64,000 nucleotides of DNA from Phascolarctobacterium faecium DSM 14760 (GTDB lineage Bacteria > Bacillota > Negativicutes > Acidaminococcales > Acidaminococcaceae). The notes under the pieces are model-generated. The model did no database searches and was not told the origin of the DNA. It worked only from the letters and a program-made list of their open reading frames with translations. Positions 52,812-63,300 of the stretch are shown one piece after another. The position numbers and the translations under genes are program-made. The stretch lies in NCBI RefSeq assembly GCF_003269275.1, contig NZ_QLTS01000001.1, forward strand, positions 310,001 through 374,000. The letters run 5' to 3'. The number at the start of each line of letters is the position of its first letter. The stretch's first letter is position 1.

Positions 52812-55800
52812 TTTCTTCACCGCCTTCTGCTGCCAGTTCGCCGTAGGCCCGGCAAATATCCTTCCCAGGACAATACTCAGGGCAGTTTTTACGCGGCGCC
52901 GGCGGGAAATTCCCCTGCCGCAAGGTATTGATATATCCTCTGACAGTCGTACGGCAAAAATCTGCAAAAGCCAGCCATTGATCTTCTGCATCACTGAACG
53001 GTTTATTATTTGTTGTAAAAGGCGTTTTTCCTAAAGTCTGCATGGCAAAACCGCCTTTGCGTTTCGCTTCCTTTAGTGAATAGTAACCGCCGCCAAGCAC
53101 TTTGCTCTGAGGCTCTAAGGCTGCAAGCGCCATAAGATATACCGGAATCTGCAAATCCAGTCCTTCTGTCAGCTCACTGCCCGACGGAGTTTGGCTGCGT
53201 TTATAATCCGTAACAAAAATACCATTACCGTCACTGTCGATACGGTCGATACGTCCGTTCAAATAAATTTTTCCGCCGTTGACCTCCAGCACCAACGGAG
53301 CACTGCCGTTACGCCCAAAATCCCATTCTATTTTTACTGGTACAAAAGGTTCCCATTTTTTCTGGTATACAAGCTCCCGCTGCAGCCAGCGGCGCAGCAG
53401 CAAATTCAGCTTCCGACGCTGCGAAGGCCAGAAATCTGTAACGGCAATCTTTTTCCCAGTAATATATTCATCACAAACTGACGTCATAATGTCATCAAGC
53501 TGACTTATAAGCTCAGTCGGCGGATATTTGGTAAGCTTTTCGTGCAAATGTCCCGCCATAAATCGTGCTAAAACATCATGCAGCAGGCTGCCTTCAACAG
53601 CAGGCTCCACCGTTTCTGTAAGTTCTTCATATTGCTGCTGTTTCCAGACATAGCTTAGTAAAAACCTGTATGGGCATTGAGCATAGGTTTCTAAATGCGA
53701 CGCACTGAATAAACCGCCAACAGCTTCATTAATAGCCCGCTGCAGCTGTACGTCTTCAAAAACTCCCTTATAAACACTATCGCCTTGCTCACGAATTCTT
53801 TCGATACTGCTGCGCAGTGTCCAATCTGCTCCCAACCGCTCCAACAACCAATTATGGCAGGTATCTTTTTGGGTAATCCCCAGCAGCAGCTCCTGCTCAG
53901 ACAAAGCCTCCTGCCAGCCTATACGTCCAGCTCTGCTTCTGGTTATACACCCGGCTGCATATAATCGTTCCACATCTTCAATATATGCGGAAGCGCCAGC
54001 TGTATCGTCGCTGTACCAGCTCAAAGTCAGAGTTTCTGTTGCCATTGCTGCCACTGCGGCAAAAAAGAATTTATCCTCAGCATAAGCACACGCAGTATTA
54101 TCCAATTCCACGCCGACACCGCTCAATTCGGCCCGTTCTCTGTCATTGTAGATCCAGTTTTCATTTTTACTGCGCGGAAACTCACCTTCGCGCAGTCCCA
54201 TAATGTAAACATGCTTGAACAGCAGCCCCTGCAGATTAGCAGCTTCTCCGAATAAAATACCTTCACTGTCGGCCGCTGTTAAAATGATTTGCCGTTCGGA
54301 ACAGGCAGAAATCAGCAGCTGGCTGTATTCCTCCGCTTTTAAAGGCACACTTTCCAAACCGCCATTCTGATAATCTTCACTCAGTGTATCCAAAACTTCG
54401 GATAATTGCCGTACTGTCTCTACTATATTTTTAACCTCAAGCAGATCTGCCCTGCCATTTTTATAATTTTCGCCAGCCTTAACAGGCAGCTCCAAAGCTT
54501 CTAATATTGTTTTAAATGTTTCTCCATAAGCAGCCGCCGTATCTCGCCGCTGCACCTTGTCCAGCAGCAACTCAAGTTCGCCTAAATCAGCTGACCACTG
54601 CTTATTTTCATTGGCATCAGCCTTATCACGAACTGCCTTACGCAGTTGCCGCAGATCATTATATAAATATTCCTGTTTCAATCTGTTGAGCTGCTCTCCG
54701 TCAAAGCTATAGACCAGCTTTACAACGCCGCATTTTAACAGACGCCAGTAAGCAGCGATAGCTTCACTGCCGCCGGCAGCTACGTTCAAAAGTAAACGCA
54801 GAAATTCACAGACAGGCTGAGCACTCAGAGAAGCGATCTTAGGTAAAGTAACAGGTATACCATATTCATCACAAACAGCTCTGATACCGCTGTAAGTCTT
54901 AAAATCACGTACAGCAACCAAAAAATCATTATAAGCGGCGCCATGCTGCAGCTTAGCTTTTATAGAACGCAGCACTGCCCGCAGTTCACCTTCACTATCT
55001 CCTGATTCAATAAAATTTATACTGTCAGCAACAGCCAGCGTCTGGCAGCTTCCAGCACCTAACTTAGCCGTTAAGTGCTGCAGATCAGGCTTTCGTACTG
55101 AACCTTCCATATGCAGATCATGCAGCTGAGCAAAACCGCTTAAATAACCGAAACTCCGCTCTACAGCAGCAAATATTTCCGGTCGTTTGGGCTCGTACAT
55201 CAAACCGATACTGATCTGACAATGCCGTGACAAAGATTTTATAAGCAAACGCTGCAAAGCATCAAAATGATAAAATTCGCTGAAATATAACTGCTGCCAA
55301 GGCAGCTTGGCCTGCGGTCTTTCTAAAACCGCTATTGCTAACCGGTATAAACCCTCTACATCATACCAGTTTTTTTGTTTTAGCTTATTGCGATAAAGGT
55401 TATAAAGTGCCGCTACTTCACGGTCCTTCATCACATAGGCAGGATTGCGCTGTTCCCATTCCAGCAGCGCCGTAGTAATTTCTTCCTGTGTCGACCCACT
55501 GCGTGAAAGCTGACCCAAAAGCCCGGTAACAGCTTTAACGAAACCTTCTTTATCTGCCAGTTTACTAAAATAGTCCAGGCCCTGCAATTTAGCCAGCTGG
55601 TGCAGCAAATCACCCACAAGCAGTTCCTGTGTCCTCCGGGAAATCATTTCCAATTTTACTTCCGGCGGCAAATCCAGCAGCTGTCTGTTTAATGCTACGA
55701 TACGGTTGGGCAGATATTCAAAATTAACTGCCTGCGCCCTGCCTGACCGGCGGGCATGATTCACAAGCAATCTGCTTGGAAGCACCAGCAACGCTTCATC

Positions 55801-55881
55801 ATAGCTATATTTGTTTTCTGCCTCTGCCGAAAAAAAATCCCTGGCCGTAGCACCTAACGGTACTGTATATAAATCGATCAT
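52804..55881 (-). CDS. addB: AddB-like exonuclease subunit
   Basis: A 1025-residue protein: inactivated helicase fold plus RecB-type nuclease. The N-terminus (IDLYTVPLGATARDFF) lacks the Walker A found in Bacillus AddB, closer to RexB. The C-terminus has LETYAQCPYRFLLSYVW, the nuclease core GRIDRIDSDGNGIFVTDYKRS, and CPEYCPGKDICRAYG, which together would hold a 4Fe-4S cluster. With AddA it resects broken DNA ends for RecA loading. Transcribed first, coupled to addA. Confidence 0.92.
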   Translation of the reverse strand: MIDLYTVPLGATARDFFSAEAENKYSYDEALLVLPSRLLVNHARRSGRAQAVNFEYLPNRIVALNRQLLDLPPEVKLEMISRRTQELLVGDLLHQLAKLQGLDYFSKLADKEGFVKAVTGLLGQLSRSGSTQEEITTALLEWEQRNPAYVMKDREVAALYNLYRNKLKQKNWYDVEGLYRLAIAVLERPQAKLPWQQLYFSEFYHFDALQRLLIKSLSRHCQISIGLMYEPKRPEIFAAVERSFGYLSGFAQLHDLHMEGSVRKPDLQHLTAKLGAGSCQTLAVADSINFIESGDSEGELRAVLRSIKAKLQHGAAYNDFLVAVRDFKTYSGIRAVCDEYGIPVTLPKIASLSAQPVCEFLRLLLNVAAGGSEAIAAYWRLLKCGVVKLVYSFDGEQLNRLKQEYLYNDLRQLRKAVRDKADANENKQWSADLGELELLLDKVQRRDTAAAYGETFKTILEALELPVKAGENYKNGRADLLEVKNIVETVRQLSEVLDTLSEDYQNGGLESVPLKAEEYSQLLISACSERQIILTAADSEGILFGEAANLQGLLFKHVYIMGLREGEFPRSKNENWIYNDRERAELSGVGVELDNTACAYAEDKFFFAAVAAMATETLTLSWYSDDTAGASAYIEDVERLYAAGCITRSRAGRIGWQEALSEQELLLGITQKDTCHNWLLERLGADWTLRSSIERIREQGDSVYKGVFEDVQLQRAINEAVGGLFSASHLETYAQCPYRFLLSYVWKQQQYEELTETVEPAVEGSLLHDVLARFMAGHLHEKLTKYPPTELISQLDDIMTSVCDEYITGKKIAVTDFWPSQRRKLNLLLRRWLQRELVYQKKWEPFVPVKIEWDFGRNGSAPLVLEVNGGKIYLNGRIDRIDSDGNGIFVTDYKRSQTPSGSELTEGLDLQIPVYLMALAALEPQSKVLGGGYYSLKEAKRKGGFAMQTLGKTPFTTNNKPFSDAEDQWLAFADFCRTTVRGYINTLRQGNFPPAPRKNCPEYCPGKDICRAYGELAAEGGEENV

Positions 55882-55954
55882 TTTTCTTCTCCGCTCAATA
55901 AAATTATATATTTATTGTACCACAAAACAGCAGTTTCCAGTATTAAGCACAGAC

Positions 55955-55988
55955 AAAAAGCAACAGCTGACAGAGCCGTTGCTTTTAA
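55955..55988 (-). terminator. Terminator of the GNAT gene
   Basis: AAAAGCAAC / GTTGCTTTT stem overlapping the stop of the acetyltransferase gene, between it and addB. Confidence 0.75.
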
Positions 55989-56452
55989 ATACCTAACTTA
56001 TTTTCATTTACTGTTTTTCCAGACAGAGGGAGCGTAAATTTATAGTGAAATTTATGCATGCCTTGCCGTTCATAGAAGCAATGCGCCTTTTCCCGCAGCA
56101 TATTACTGCTTAGTTCAAACTGAATACAACCATTGTCCCGGGCCAGCTTCTCCGCATAAGCAAAAAACTGCTGCCCTAAGTTCCTGCCGCGATGGGATCG
56201 CTCCACATCAAATTCTAAAATCTCTGCTATTTTTGCGGCATGATGCAGCTGTCCTTCTACGCGCAAATGTAAAAATGCAACGGTTCTGCCCTCAATTTCA
56301 CCAATCATGAGAAAATGTTCCGGCAGCTTCAATAAACTACCGAAGATATTTTCAAATTCCAGCAGCGGCAAATCCTGCTCCTCTAATTCACAAATCAGAG
56401 CGTACACAGCTCTTACATCCTGTAATTCAGCCTTTCTTATCAGCACCCGCAT
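55985..56452 (-). CDS. GNAT family acetyltransferase
   Basis: A 155-residue protein with the GNAT fold: IRKAELQDVRAVYALICELE at the start, acetyl-CoA loop FDVERSHRGRNLGQQFFAYA (R-x-x-G-x-G/N type) and a closing CFYERQGMHKFHYKF. Substrate unknown (PhnO-like size). The start is not certain; ATG at 56452 overlaps the end of the c-di-GMP gene by 26 bases and the frame is open upstream. Last gene of the cyuA-AsmA-GGDEF/EAL string. Confidence 0.8.
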   Translation of the reverse strand: MRVLIRKAELQDVRAVYALICELEEQDLPLLEFENIFGSLLKLPEHFLMIGEIEGRTVAFLHLRVEGQLHHAAKIAEILEFDVERSHRGRNLGQQFFAYAEKLARDNGCIQFELSSNMLREKAHCFYERQGMHKFHYKFTLPLSGKTVNENKLGI

Positions 56453-58693
56453 CACTTCCATCATAAAATTCTTTTTGCAGCAACGCCGCAAAATCTTCAG
56501 CCAGCTGCGGTTTACCAAAATAATACCCCTGAATATAATCACAGCCAACACTTTTCAAAAATTCAAACTGCGCTGCAGTCTCTACTCCTTCGGCAGTCAC
56601 TTCTATTTGCAGAGAATGAGCCAGATAAATGATATTTGAAATGATTTTTTCACTGCGGTCATCCCCAATATCGTCGACAAAGCTTTTGTCCAGCTTCAAA
56701 ACGTCGATAGCTACATTTTTAAGCATCATCATCGAAGAATAACCGGTTCCAAAATCATCCATCAAGACTTTGATGCCAACTTTATGCAATGCTTCGATAA
56801 CATTATTCATAATACTGATATTTTCAAAAAAGGCACTTTCCGTCAGCTCCAGCTTTATATAAGCAGCAGACAAACCGCTTCCATTCAAAACACCGATATA
56901 TTCGTCAACAATATGCGGATCATACAGGCACATCCGCGACATATTGACTGATATTGGCACAGGTATAAGCCCCTGTTTAAGCCAACGCATCTGCTGGCGA
57001 CAGACGAGTTCGAACATATAACGGTCAACCTTATTGATAAATCCATTACGTTCAAAAAGCGGCACAAATTGATAGGGCGGAACAATAATACCGTTACTTC
57101 TGCGCCAGCGTACTAAAGCTTCTGCACCGATAAGTTTCTGCTCTTTGGTACTGTACTTGGGCTGATAGTAAGCAATAAATTCGCCTTCAGCCAAAGCTTT
57201 TTCCATCTGACTTTCAATTTCTTTTTCGTGCAACAGCTTATCACGTACGGCTCCGTCATAAAAAGCCCAGGCTGTGTCACCTTTATTTTTTATTGTCTGC
57301 CGGGCAATATAAGCTCTGTCTGCCATACTGACGATATCATCAGTTTCACCGTCAACCTCGTATATACCCATAGAAAGGGATAGTTTATAGACCTGTCCGC
57401 TTTTTGTAATATAGTTATTCAAATGCAGACATAAATCATTGATACGCCAAAGCAGTTCTTCTCTCGTATCAAATCGCAGCAAAAAAATAAATGTATCGGC
57501 AACACCATGCGCTAATATTTCGCCTTCATTCAGGCTTGCTTTTACTTCCTGCCAAATATAACGCAAAAGGTCATTGCCTTCTCCATAGCCAAACATATCG
57601 TTGAAATATTTAAAGCCGTCGATATCCATACTTATGATAGCTGTTTTCTTATCTGTTTCAGGCAATAACAGTTCTGCTTCTTTAAAAAATTTGGCAAAAG
57701 AATGCCCGCCAGTAACTTCATCGACATAAGCGATATCCATTAGTTCCTTTTGATTGCGGGTGTGAATACGCATAATATGCCAGATAAACAGTAAAAAAAT
57801 CGCAATCAATAAAATACCCAGCAAATAAGTTTTATTCAGAACCATATTAGTCTTATCTTCAATAACACTGGCTGGAGTTACCGTCAGCAGCATCCAGTTA
57901 TTTACACCAATCGGTGAACAGTACATATATTTCTGACTGCCGTTATAAAATTCAATATAACCGCCTTTTTTGCTGTTGATCATCTGCCAGAGTTTTTCTG
58001 CGCTGTCTTTATTATTTACCGGGTCTGCTGTCAGCAGGGCAGCATAAACATTCCTAAAGTTTTTGAAGCTTTCTGTATGCTGTGAATCCACTACAACGTC
58101 GCCATTTTCCTGTACTACATAAGAATATCCGGCACCGCCAAAAAAGATACTTCAATAGTTTTTCTGAAAGTATCCAGGCTATAGGTCGCAAATAAAACCC
58201 CGCTCGGCTTATTACTGTCATCTTCAAGAATAGGTACTGCATAAACAGCTATCCGTCCGCCGTCAGTATAATCGTCAAGATTGCGTGAAACAGTCGTCTG
58301 CCCACGAAGTGCCTTGACAAAATATTCACGTTCTGAAATATTCAGTTGAATACCATCAGTCGTATAAGCACGTCCATCAGGTAATACTACTCCAATCCGC
58401 TTAAAGCTGTTACGCTCAGCCGCTTCCTTCAAATAAGCAGCTGCTGCCTGGGGATCATTAACAAAAATCCGGCTGACATCATGTGAAAGTTCTGCTAAAA
58501 GATTCTGCTTGTTTTTGATTTCGTTATGCAGCATCAATGCTCCCTGATTGGAAAGTTCTTTCAGTGAATTGATGTTTTCTTCTTTATAGCTTTCTTCAAT
58601 GCTTCTGCTATAGGAAAAAACAGCAGTCAACAAAATAATAATGGCAATCAAACCCAACAAAAGCGTGCCATAAAGCCTTTTATATTTGCCCAT
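56427..58693 (-). pseudogene. dCache-GGDEF-EAL c-di-GMP protein split by a frameshift
   Basis: Two frames make one sensor enzyme. The first (58693 to about 58140) has a membrane segment (LLLGLIAIIILLTAVF) and most of a dCache periplasmic domain. The second continues it (NWMLLTVTPASVIEDKT), then a second membrane segment, a GGDEF domain and an EAL domain to 56427. Frames join in phase if one T is added to T6 in CTTTTTTGG at about 58142-58150. The GGDEF motif is degenerate (GVADTF). EAL residues are intact (IGAEALVRW, ELTES, DDFGTGYSS, KLDKSFV), so a phosphodiesterase is expected if read through. Confidence 0.85.
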
Positions 58694-58727
58694 CGCTGTC
58701 TTCCTCCAATTTCCGAAACATTTTCAG

Positions 58728-60128
58728 TCAGATTATTTTAACAGTTTGTCCGCTCTCAGGCTCTTCCAAATAGATCTCGCCAATATGCAGCTTACCCTTC
58801 ACTATTTCAAAAGCATCTGTTTTGATTGTCCCCATTTTTGTTTCAATGACAACATTTTTAAACTCCAGACGTTTATTTTGATTGGAAAACTCGCCGCTGA
58901 TACTGTCGAAAGGTATTATATAATATGACCCTTTTCCAGACCTAAAACTGCCATAGGTCAAAGCAGTTTTAGGGTCACCTTGGGAACGAATCTTAAAATC
59001 CAGTTCTACCTTGCATTTTATTTTACCGTTACGTGCAGCAATGCTGCCCAGCAAATCATGTCCCAAAGCATCAATATTATAATATTTTGTATCCAGATGA
59101 TAATCGCCAAAAGCTTCGACTGTGCCGCCAAAAACATTTCCTGTTACATTAGTGAATTTCAGCAGTGCATCTTCATAATGCAAATCACCTCTGACCTTAG
59201 AAAAATGCAATCCCGGAATATTCAATTCTTTAAAAGTCAAATGACCATCGATAACAGGGCTTGGAAGCTCGCCGGTGACGGCAGCAGTGATAGAAACCGT
59301 ATCTTTGATATCTGCGATCCCCAATGAGGCAGGTAACACATTATACAGTTCCAAATGCAGATCGTAATGGGGAATCTGCTGCGCTAAATTGATGTTTCCC
59401 TTTATTTCCACCCCATCGCCAACCATAGTGCCGCCAAATTTTCCAGTCACAAAATCAATCGTAAGCTTTTTCTGCGTATCAATATCAATTATTGCATTAA
59501 CTTCATTCAGTACAAAATAACGGTTATGATAACCGGCAGTTAAGGTACAGTTATTAAAAACAACACGCATTTTCAGCCGCTTATTTTCTAAATCCAGATT
59601 CAATTCATGCCTGTCTCCAGGATGCCTTTCCTTTACTACGATCTTTTCCTGCGCTATATGTTCAAGTTCAGCTGCTGTTTCGTTTCCTGACAAAACAGCT
59701 TCCTTTTGTTCAGCCCGGTCAATAACTCTTTTGGCCTGTGCCTGCTCAAAAATATCCAACTGCATCTTTCTGTTGAATCTTACGGCAAACAAAGCGTTGT
59801 CCAATTCCAGTTCCTTAATAGTAGATGTACTGATACTTCTGGTAATAATATCCCATGTCCGCACCTTGAAACGTCCCTGCGGCACATGTACGATAGGCTG
59901 ACCGTCAATATCAAGCCAGACAAGATTCTGAAACTCTACCCGCCCCCAAATGTCGGCATCAATACTGCCAAGCGTCACCGAGCCTTTGAGCACTTTTTGA
60001 GCAGACATAGTTTTATTAAAAATAAGCATAGCCTGATCACTGGCTATTTTACACAAAGTAAAATAAGTAACTGTCACAAGCGCCCACAGTCCCAAAGCGA
60101 TATAAATATATTTCTTTTTTATCTGCAT
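58728..60128 (-). CDS. AsmA-like / TamB-related inter-membrane protein
   Basis: A 466-residue protein with an N-terminal membrane anchor (KYIYIALGLWALVTVTYF) and a long periplasmic beta-rich part, repeating short amphipathic strands such as LELDNALFAVRF, LTFKELNIPGLHFSKVRGDL and VTGNVFGGTVEAFGDY. This is the pattern of AsmA/YhdP/TamB-type proteins, which carry lipids between the inner and outer membrane. The presence of such a gene fits the double-membrane organism. It lies 35 bases before the c-di-GMP gene, same strand. Confidence 0.8.
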   Translation of the reverse strand: MQIKKKYIYIALGLWALVTVTYFTLCKIASDQAMLIFNKTMSAQKVLKGSVTLGSIDADIWGRVEFQNLVWLDIDGQPIVHVPQGRFKVRTWDIITRSISTSTIKELELDNALFAVRFNRKMQLDIFEQAQAKRVIDRAEQKEAVLSGNETAAELEHIAQEKIVVKERHPGDRHELNLDLENKRLKMRVVFNNCTLTAGYHNRYFVLNEVNAIIDIDTQKKLTIDFVTGKFGGTMVGDGVEIKGNINLAQQIPHYDLHLELYNVLPASLGIADIKDTVSITAAVTGELPSPVIDGHLTFKELNIPGLHFSKVRGDLHYEDALLKFTNVTGNVFGGTVEAFGDYHLDTKYYNIDALGHDLLGSIAARNGKIKCKVELDFKIRSQGDPKTALTYGSFRSGKGSYYIIPFDSISGEFSNQNKRLEFKNVVIETKMGTIKTDAFEIVKGKLHIGEIYLEEPESGQTVKII

Positions 60129-60166
60129 ATTATCACTATCCTTTGAGCGGACTGTTTCAGCTACGC

Positions 60167-61453
60167 TTAAATACTCTGTGTTTTCGTCATAATCTTCAAA
60201 ATTTCCTGATCAGTAGTAGCCATTCCCTCTTTAGCCAGCTGCCCCACATTTTTTATAGTGTTCTCAACACCTTTGCTGACGATACCATCGCCTCCGTAAA
60301 ATTGCTGCCCTTCTTTATACATATGATAACCTAATATACCTGCATCGATAGCCGTAGCTATTTTAGCAGCGCACGAAGCTTTAGCGCCGTCGCAGATAAT
60401 ACCGGAAGTTATTGCCAGAGAATTGACGATCGTGTGAGAAACTTCATCAACACCGCCTCCATACAGATACGCAATACCGGCACCACTGGCACAGCCGGCA
60501 CTGACTGCACCGCAGTAAGCCGACAGCCTGCCGATACCTGACTTCAAATGGATCGTGATCAGATTAGATACCAGCAAGGCCCTATAACGTTTCTCGTCAG
60601 AAACACCCAACTCCTTAGCATACTCTATAACTGGTATGGAGGCAGTAATCCCCTGATTACCGCTGCCGGAATTGATCACGACTGGCATCTCGCAGCCGTT
60701 CATTCTGGCGTCAGAACCGGCAGCTGCTTTGGCTTTAGCTCTTATTTTTACGTCATCCGTTCCATAAGTCTTTAAAAGGACCTTACCGATATTAGCTCCA
60801 TAATCGCCAGCCAAGCCTTCCTCTGAAATATTAACATTACATTCGATCTGAAGATCAAGAATATCCTTAACATCTTCTATTCTTGCAGTATCAGCAAATT
60901 CAATAATCTCCTGTACATTCATAAATCCACGATCTGTAAAGCCCAAACTGTCTTCGACTGCAATATCTTTCTGCAGCACATATTTATCATCTTCTCTTAT
61001 TTCCACTATATTTGTATGAAACTCACAGATGCGTACATAAGCAGAATGGCCATTACCATAAACAGTGATCATTATATCAAAGATTTTTTTACTATCAGAA
61101 AAATTAACTGTTATTGGTGTGCTTTCTAAAAATTTATGAATTACGGCAACTGCTTCTGTACTCACTTCCGAAATAACTTTAAGCTCCTTCGCGGCATCTC
61201 CTGCCACAATACCTGCTGCCGCTGCCACTTCAATACCGCGCAGTCCCCCTGTATTCGGTACAATAACACTTTTTACATTCTTGATGATATTACCGCTGAC
61301 CTCAATTTCTACACGTTCAGGCAAACAGCCTAAATGCTCTCTGGCAATAGCTCCGGCATAAGCAATAGCAATAGGCTCAGTACACCCCATCGCCGGAATC
61401 AATTCCTCTTTCAGCACATTGATATAATCCTGGTATTTTTGCCTTGTTATCAT
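60167..61453 (-). CDS. cyuA: L-cysteine desulfidase (CyuA/YhaM family, UPF0597)
   Basis: A 428-residue cytoplasmic protein of the serine-dehydratase-alpha-like family. The signature LIPAMGCTEPIAIAYAGA has the first cluster Cys; conserved Cys also occur in CGAVSAGCASGAGIAYLYGG and GIICDGAKASCAAKIATA, which would hold a 4Fe-4S cluster. The enzyme splits cysteine to pyruvate, ammonia and sulfide, an anaerobic trait. AGAGGGG precedes the ATG. No CyuP permease lies beside it. Confidence 0.9.
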   Translation of the reverse strand: MITRQKYQDYINVLKEELIPAMGCTEPIAIAYAGAIAREHLGCLPERVEIEVSGNIIKNVKSVIVPNTGGLRGIEVAAAAGIVAGDAAKELKVISEVSTEAVAVIHKFLESTPITVNFSDSKKIFDIMITVYGNGHSAYVRICEFHTNIVEIREDDKYVLQKDIAVEDSLGFTDRGFMNVQEIIEFADTARIEDVKDILDLQIECNVNISEEGLAGDYGANIGKVLLKTYGTDDVKIRAKAKAAAGSDARMNGCEMPVVINSGSGNQGITASIPVIEYAKELGVSDEKRYRALLVSNLITIHLKSGIGRLSAYCGAVSAGCASGAGIAYLYGGGVDEVSHTIVNSLAITSGIICDGAKASCAAKIATAIDAGILGYHMYKEGQQFYGGDGIVSKGVENTIKNVGQLAKEGMATTDQEILKIMTKTQSI

Positions 61454-61493
61454 CTGCTTACCCCTCTGTATTTATGATTTATTCTTAATTATT

Positions 61494-61720
61494 CTATACA
61501 TCTGACCTGTGACTCTTTATAAAATCATAATAAAAGTCCCCAAAAGTAATAAGGACAGAACCGATAATTGTTTTTACAGTAAATTGTTCATGTAAAAATA
61601 CCGCTGCCATCACCAAAGTGATGACTATACTGAATTTATCCACCGGAACTACTTTCGAAGCAGCGCCAAGCTACAGCGCTTTAAAATAACATAACTCTAA
61701 AAGCAATGTGAAACGATGGT
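61494..61720 (-). pseudogene. C-terminal remnant of an EamA transporter
   Basis: Minus-strand translation reads ELCYFKAL, stop, then LGAASKVVPVDKFSIVITLV and FLHEQFTVKTIIGSVLITFG to a stop at 61494. This is the end of a small EamA/DMT protein (family form YFKALQLGAASKVVPIDK), with CAG changed to TAG and the N-terminal part missing. It follows directly after the CatA-like gene. Confidence 0.75.
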
Positions 61721-61734
61721 TCTAATCCATTAGT

Positions 61735-62382
61735 TCAGTCTTCAACCAATCTTTCAATTTCTTTCTCAAGCAATAAAAATGCTTTGGAAACTACATAACC
61801 ATCAGCAATCGCATGATTCATTCTCACCGTCACAGGCATCAGCAATCTGCCATTTTCACTGTGATATTTTCCCCAGTTTATAATCGGAGGGAAATGCAGA
61901 TGTCCGTCAGGCAGTTCTACATGTAGTGCTTCATATGACAACCAGGGAATATAGGAAGCATCAAAATAGTTTAATTTACTGCCGTCCAGACCATAACTGC
62001 GGGTCTGTTTAGCCTTTTCCATATCAGCGCAGCATCTGTCATAAAAAGCCTGGTAATCTTCGCTGAACTCTGTATAAACTACTGTAAAAGTCTCCGTATC
62101 CTCGTGGAAAACATAATGCGCAGTGTTGATTTTATCAAATACGACTAACTTATCTTCCTGATACAAATACCGCATTTTGTAGTCATCTCTGGTATTCAGC
62201 GCCTTGGTCAGGACATACAGAAAATTGATATAAAATTTAGTTCCAGTTTGTTTTGAATATGCAACAAGTTCACTAACATCGATCTTGGATGTAATCATAA
62301 CCGAACATTTACAGTCCATCGTAAAATGCCTGTAAATATCCTTACGATAATACTTTTCCATATCTAAAACTTTATAATCCAT
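61735..62382 (-). CDS. CatA-like O-acetyltransferase (chloramphenicol acetyltransferase family)
   Basis: A 215-residue cytoplasmic enzyme of the type A CAT family: DIYRHFTMDCKCSVMIT and FYINFLYVLTKALNTRDDYK at the N-terminus and the catalytic His region VTVRMNHAIADGYVVSKAF near the end. The catalytic His and the Asp-Gly are kept, but the first His of the HHxxxDG form is Asn and the Cys is Ala. Chloramphenicol resistance is therefore not certain; other small acceptors are possible. The ATG at 62382 has AAGGTGG upstream; a GTG three codons earlier is less likely. Confidence 0.88.
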   Translation of the reverse strand: MDYKVLDMEKYYRKDIYRHFTMDCKCSVMITSKIDVSELVAYSKQTGTKFYINFLYVLTKALNTRDDYKMRYLYQEDKLVVFDKINTAHYVFHEDTETFTVVYTEFSEDYQAFYDRCCADMEKAKQTRSYGLDGSKLNYFDASYIPWLSYEALHVELPDGHLHFPPIINWGKYHSENGRLLMPVTVRMNHAIADGYVVSKAFLLLEKEIERLVED

Positions 62383-62479
62383 AATTACCACCTTTTACAC
62401 AACACAAATCAACTTTGGCCGTTTAACAAGTTTGCATAAATTAAGTATTCAAATAATTCCAAAGAATCTTTTTTCCAAT

Positions 62480-63286
62480 TTATTGTTGACATCGCAATTG
62501 CCAAAACGCCACAGCGCTTGCAGCAGCTACATTAAGTGAGTCCACATTGTACTCCATAGGGATCTTCACAACATAATCGCACGCATCAATCGCAGCCTGA
62601 GATAAGCCGTAGCCCTCTGTACCAAAAACCAAAGCCAGCCTGCCCTCTGCCATCAGCGCCTGATCATCTATACTGACAGCATGCTCACACAAAGCCATTG
62701 CAGCTGTTTTAAAGCCCCATTCTCCCAGCTCTTTGACATTGTTTTCTATATAAGTCCAAGGTATCTGAAATACCGTTCCCATACTGACACGTACTGCTTT
62801 TCTGCATAAAGGATCACAGCAGGAGCGCATCACAAGTACCGCATCAACACCTAACGCCGCTGCCGATCGGAATATTCCTCCTATGTTGGCTGCATCCGTG
62901 ATATTATCCAATACCGCCACCCGCCTGGCTTGAAAACATATCTGCTGTACTGAAGGCAGCCTGGGCCTACGCATAGCACACAGGATACCGCGGGTCAGCT
63001 TATATCCTGTCAGTCCAGCCAGCACATCCCTGTCCCCGGTATAGACTGTAACATCCTCATACCGAGCAAGAATATTTTGGGCCTGTCCCGTGATATGTCT
63101 GCGCTCCATCAACAAGGAAATCGGCTCACAGCCAGCAGCAAGCGCCAACTCTATGACTTTGCCGCTTTCAGCGATAAAGATGCCCTTTTCCGGTTCCAGC
63201 TTATGGCGCAGCTGCTTTTCAGTCAATTTTGTGAATACTTCCAGTTCAGGAGCAGAAATGTCATTTATTTCTATAATATTTGCCAT
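62480..63286 (-). CDS. TrmH/SpoU family RNA methyltransferase
   Basis: A 268-residue SPOUT methyltransferase. An N-terminal substrate-binding part (KLTEKQLRHKLEPEKGIFIAE) is followed by the knotted domain: VAVLDNITDAANIGGIFRSA (motif 1), LALVFGTEGYGLSQAAID (motif 2) and VKIPMEYNVDSLNVAAASAV (motif 3). It 2'-O-methylates rRNA or tRNA; the target cannot be named. Good match in length and all motifs. Confidence 0.93.
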   Translation of the reverse strand: MANIIEINDISAPELEVFTKLTEKQLRHKLEPEKGIFIAESGKVIELALAAGCEPISLLMERRHITGQAQNILARYEDVTVYTGDRDVLAGLTGYKLTRGILCAMRRPRLPSVQQICFQARRVAVLDNITDAANIGGIFRSAAALGVDAVLVMRSCCDPLCRKAVRVSMGTVFQIPWTYIENNVKELGEWGFKTAAMALCEHAVSIDDQALMAEGRLALVFGTEGYGLSQAAIDACDYVVKIPMEYNVDSLNVAAASAVAFWQLRCQQ

Positions 63287-63300
63287 TATGCCACTCTTTC

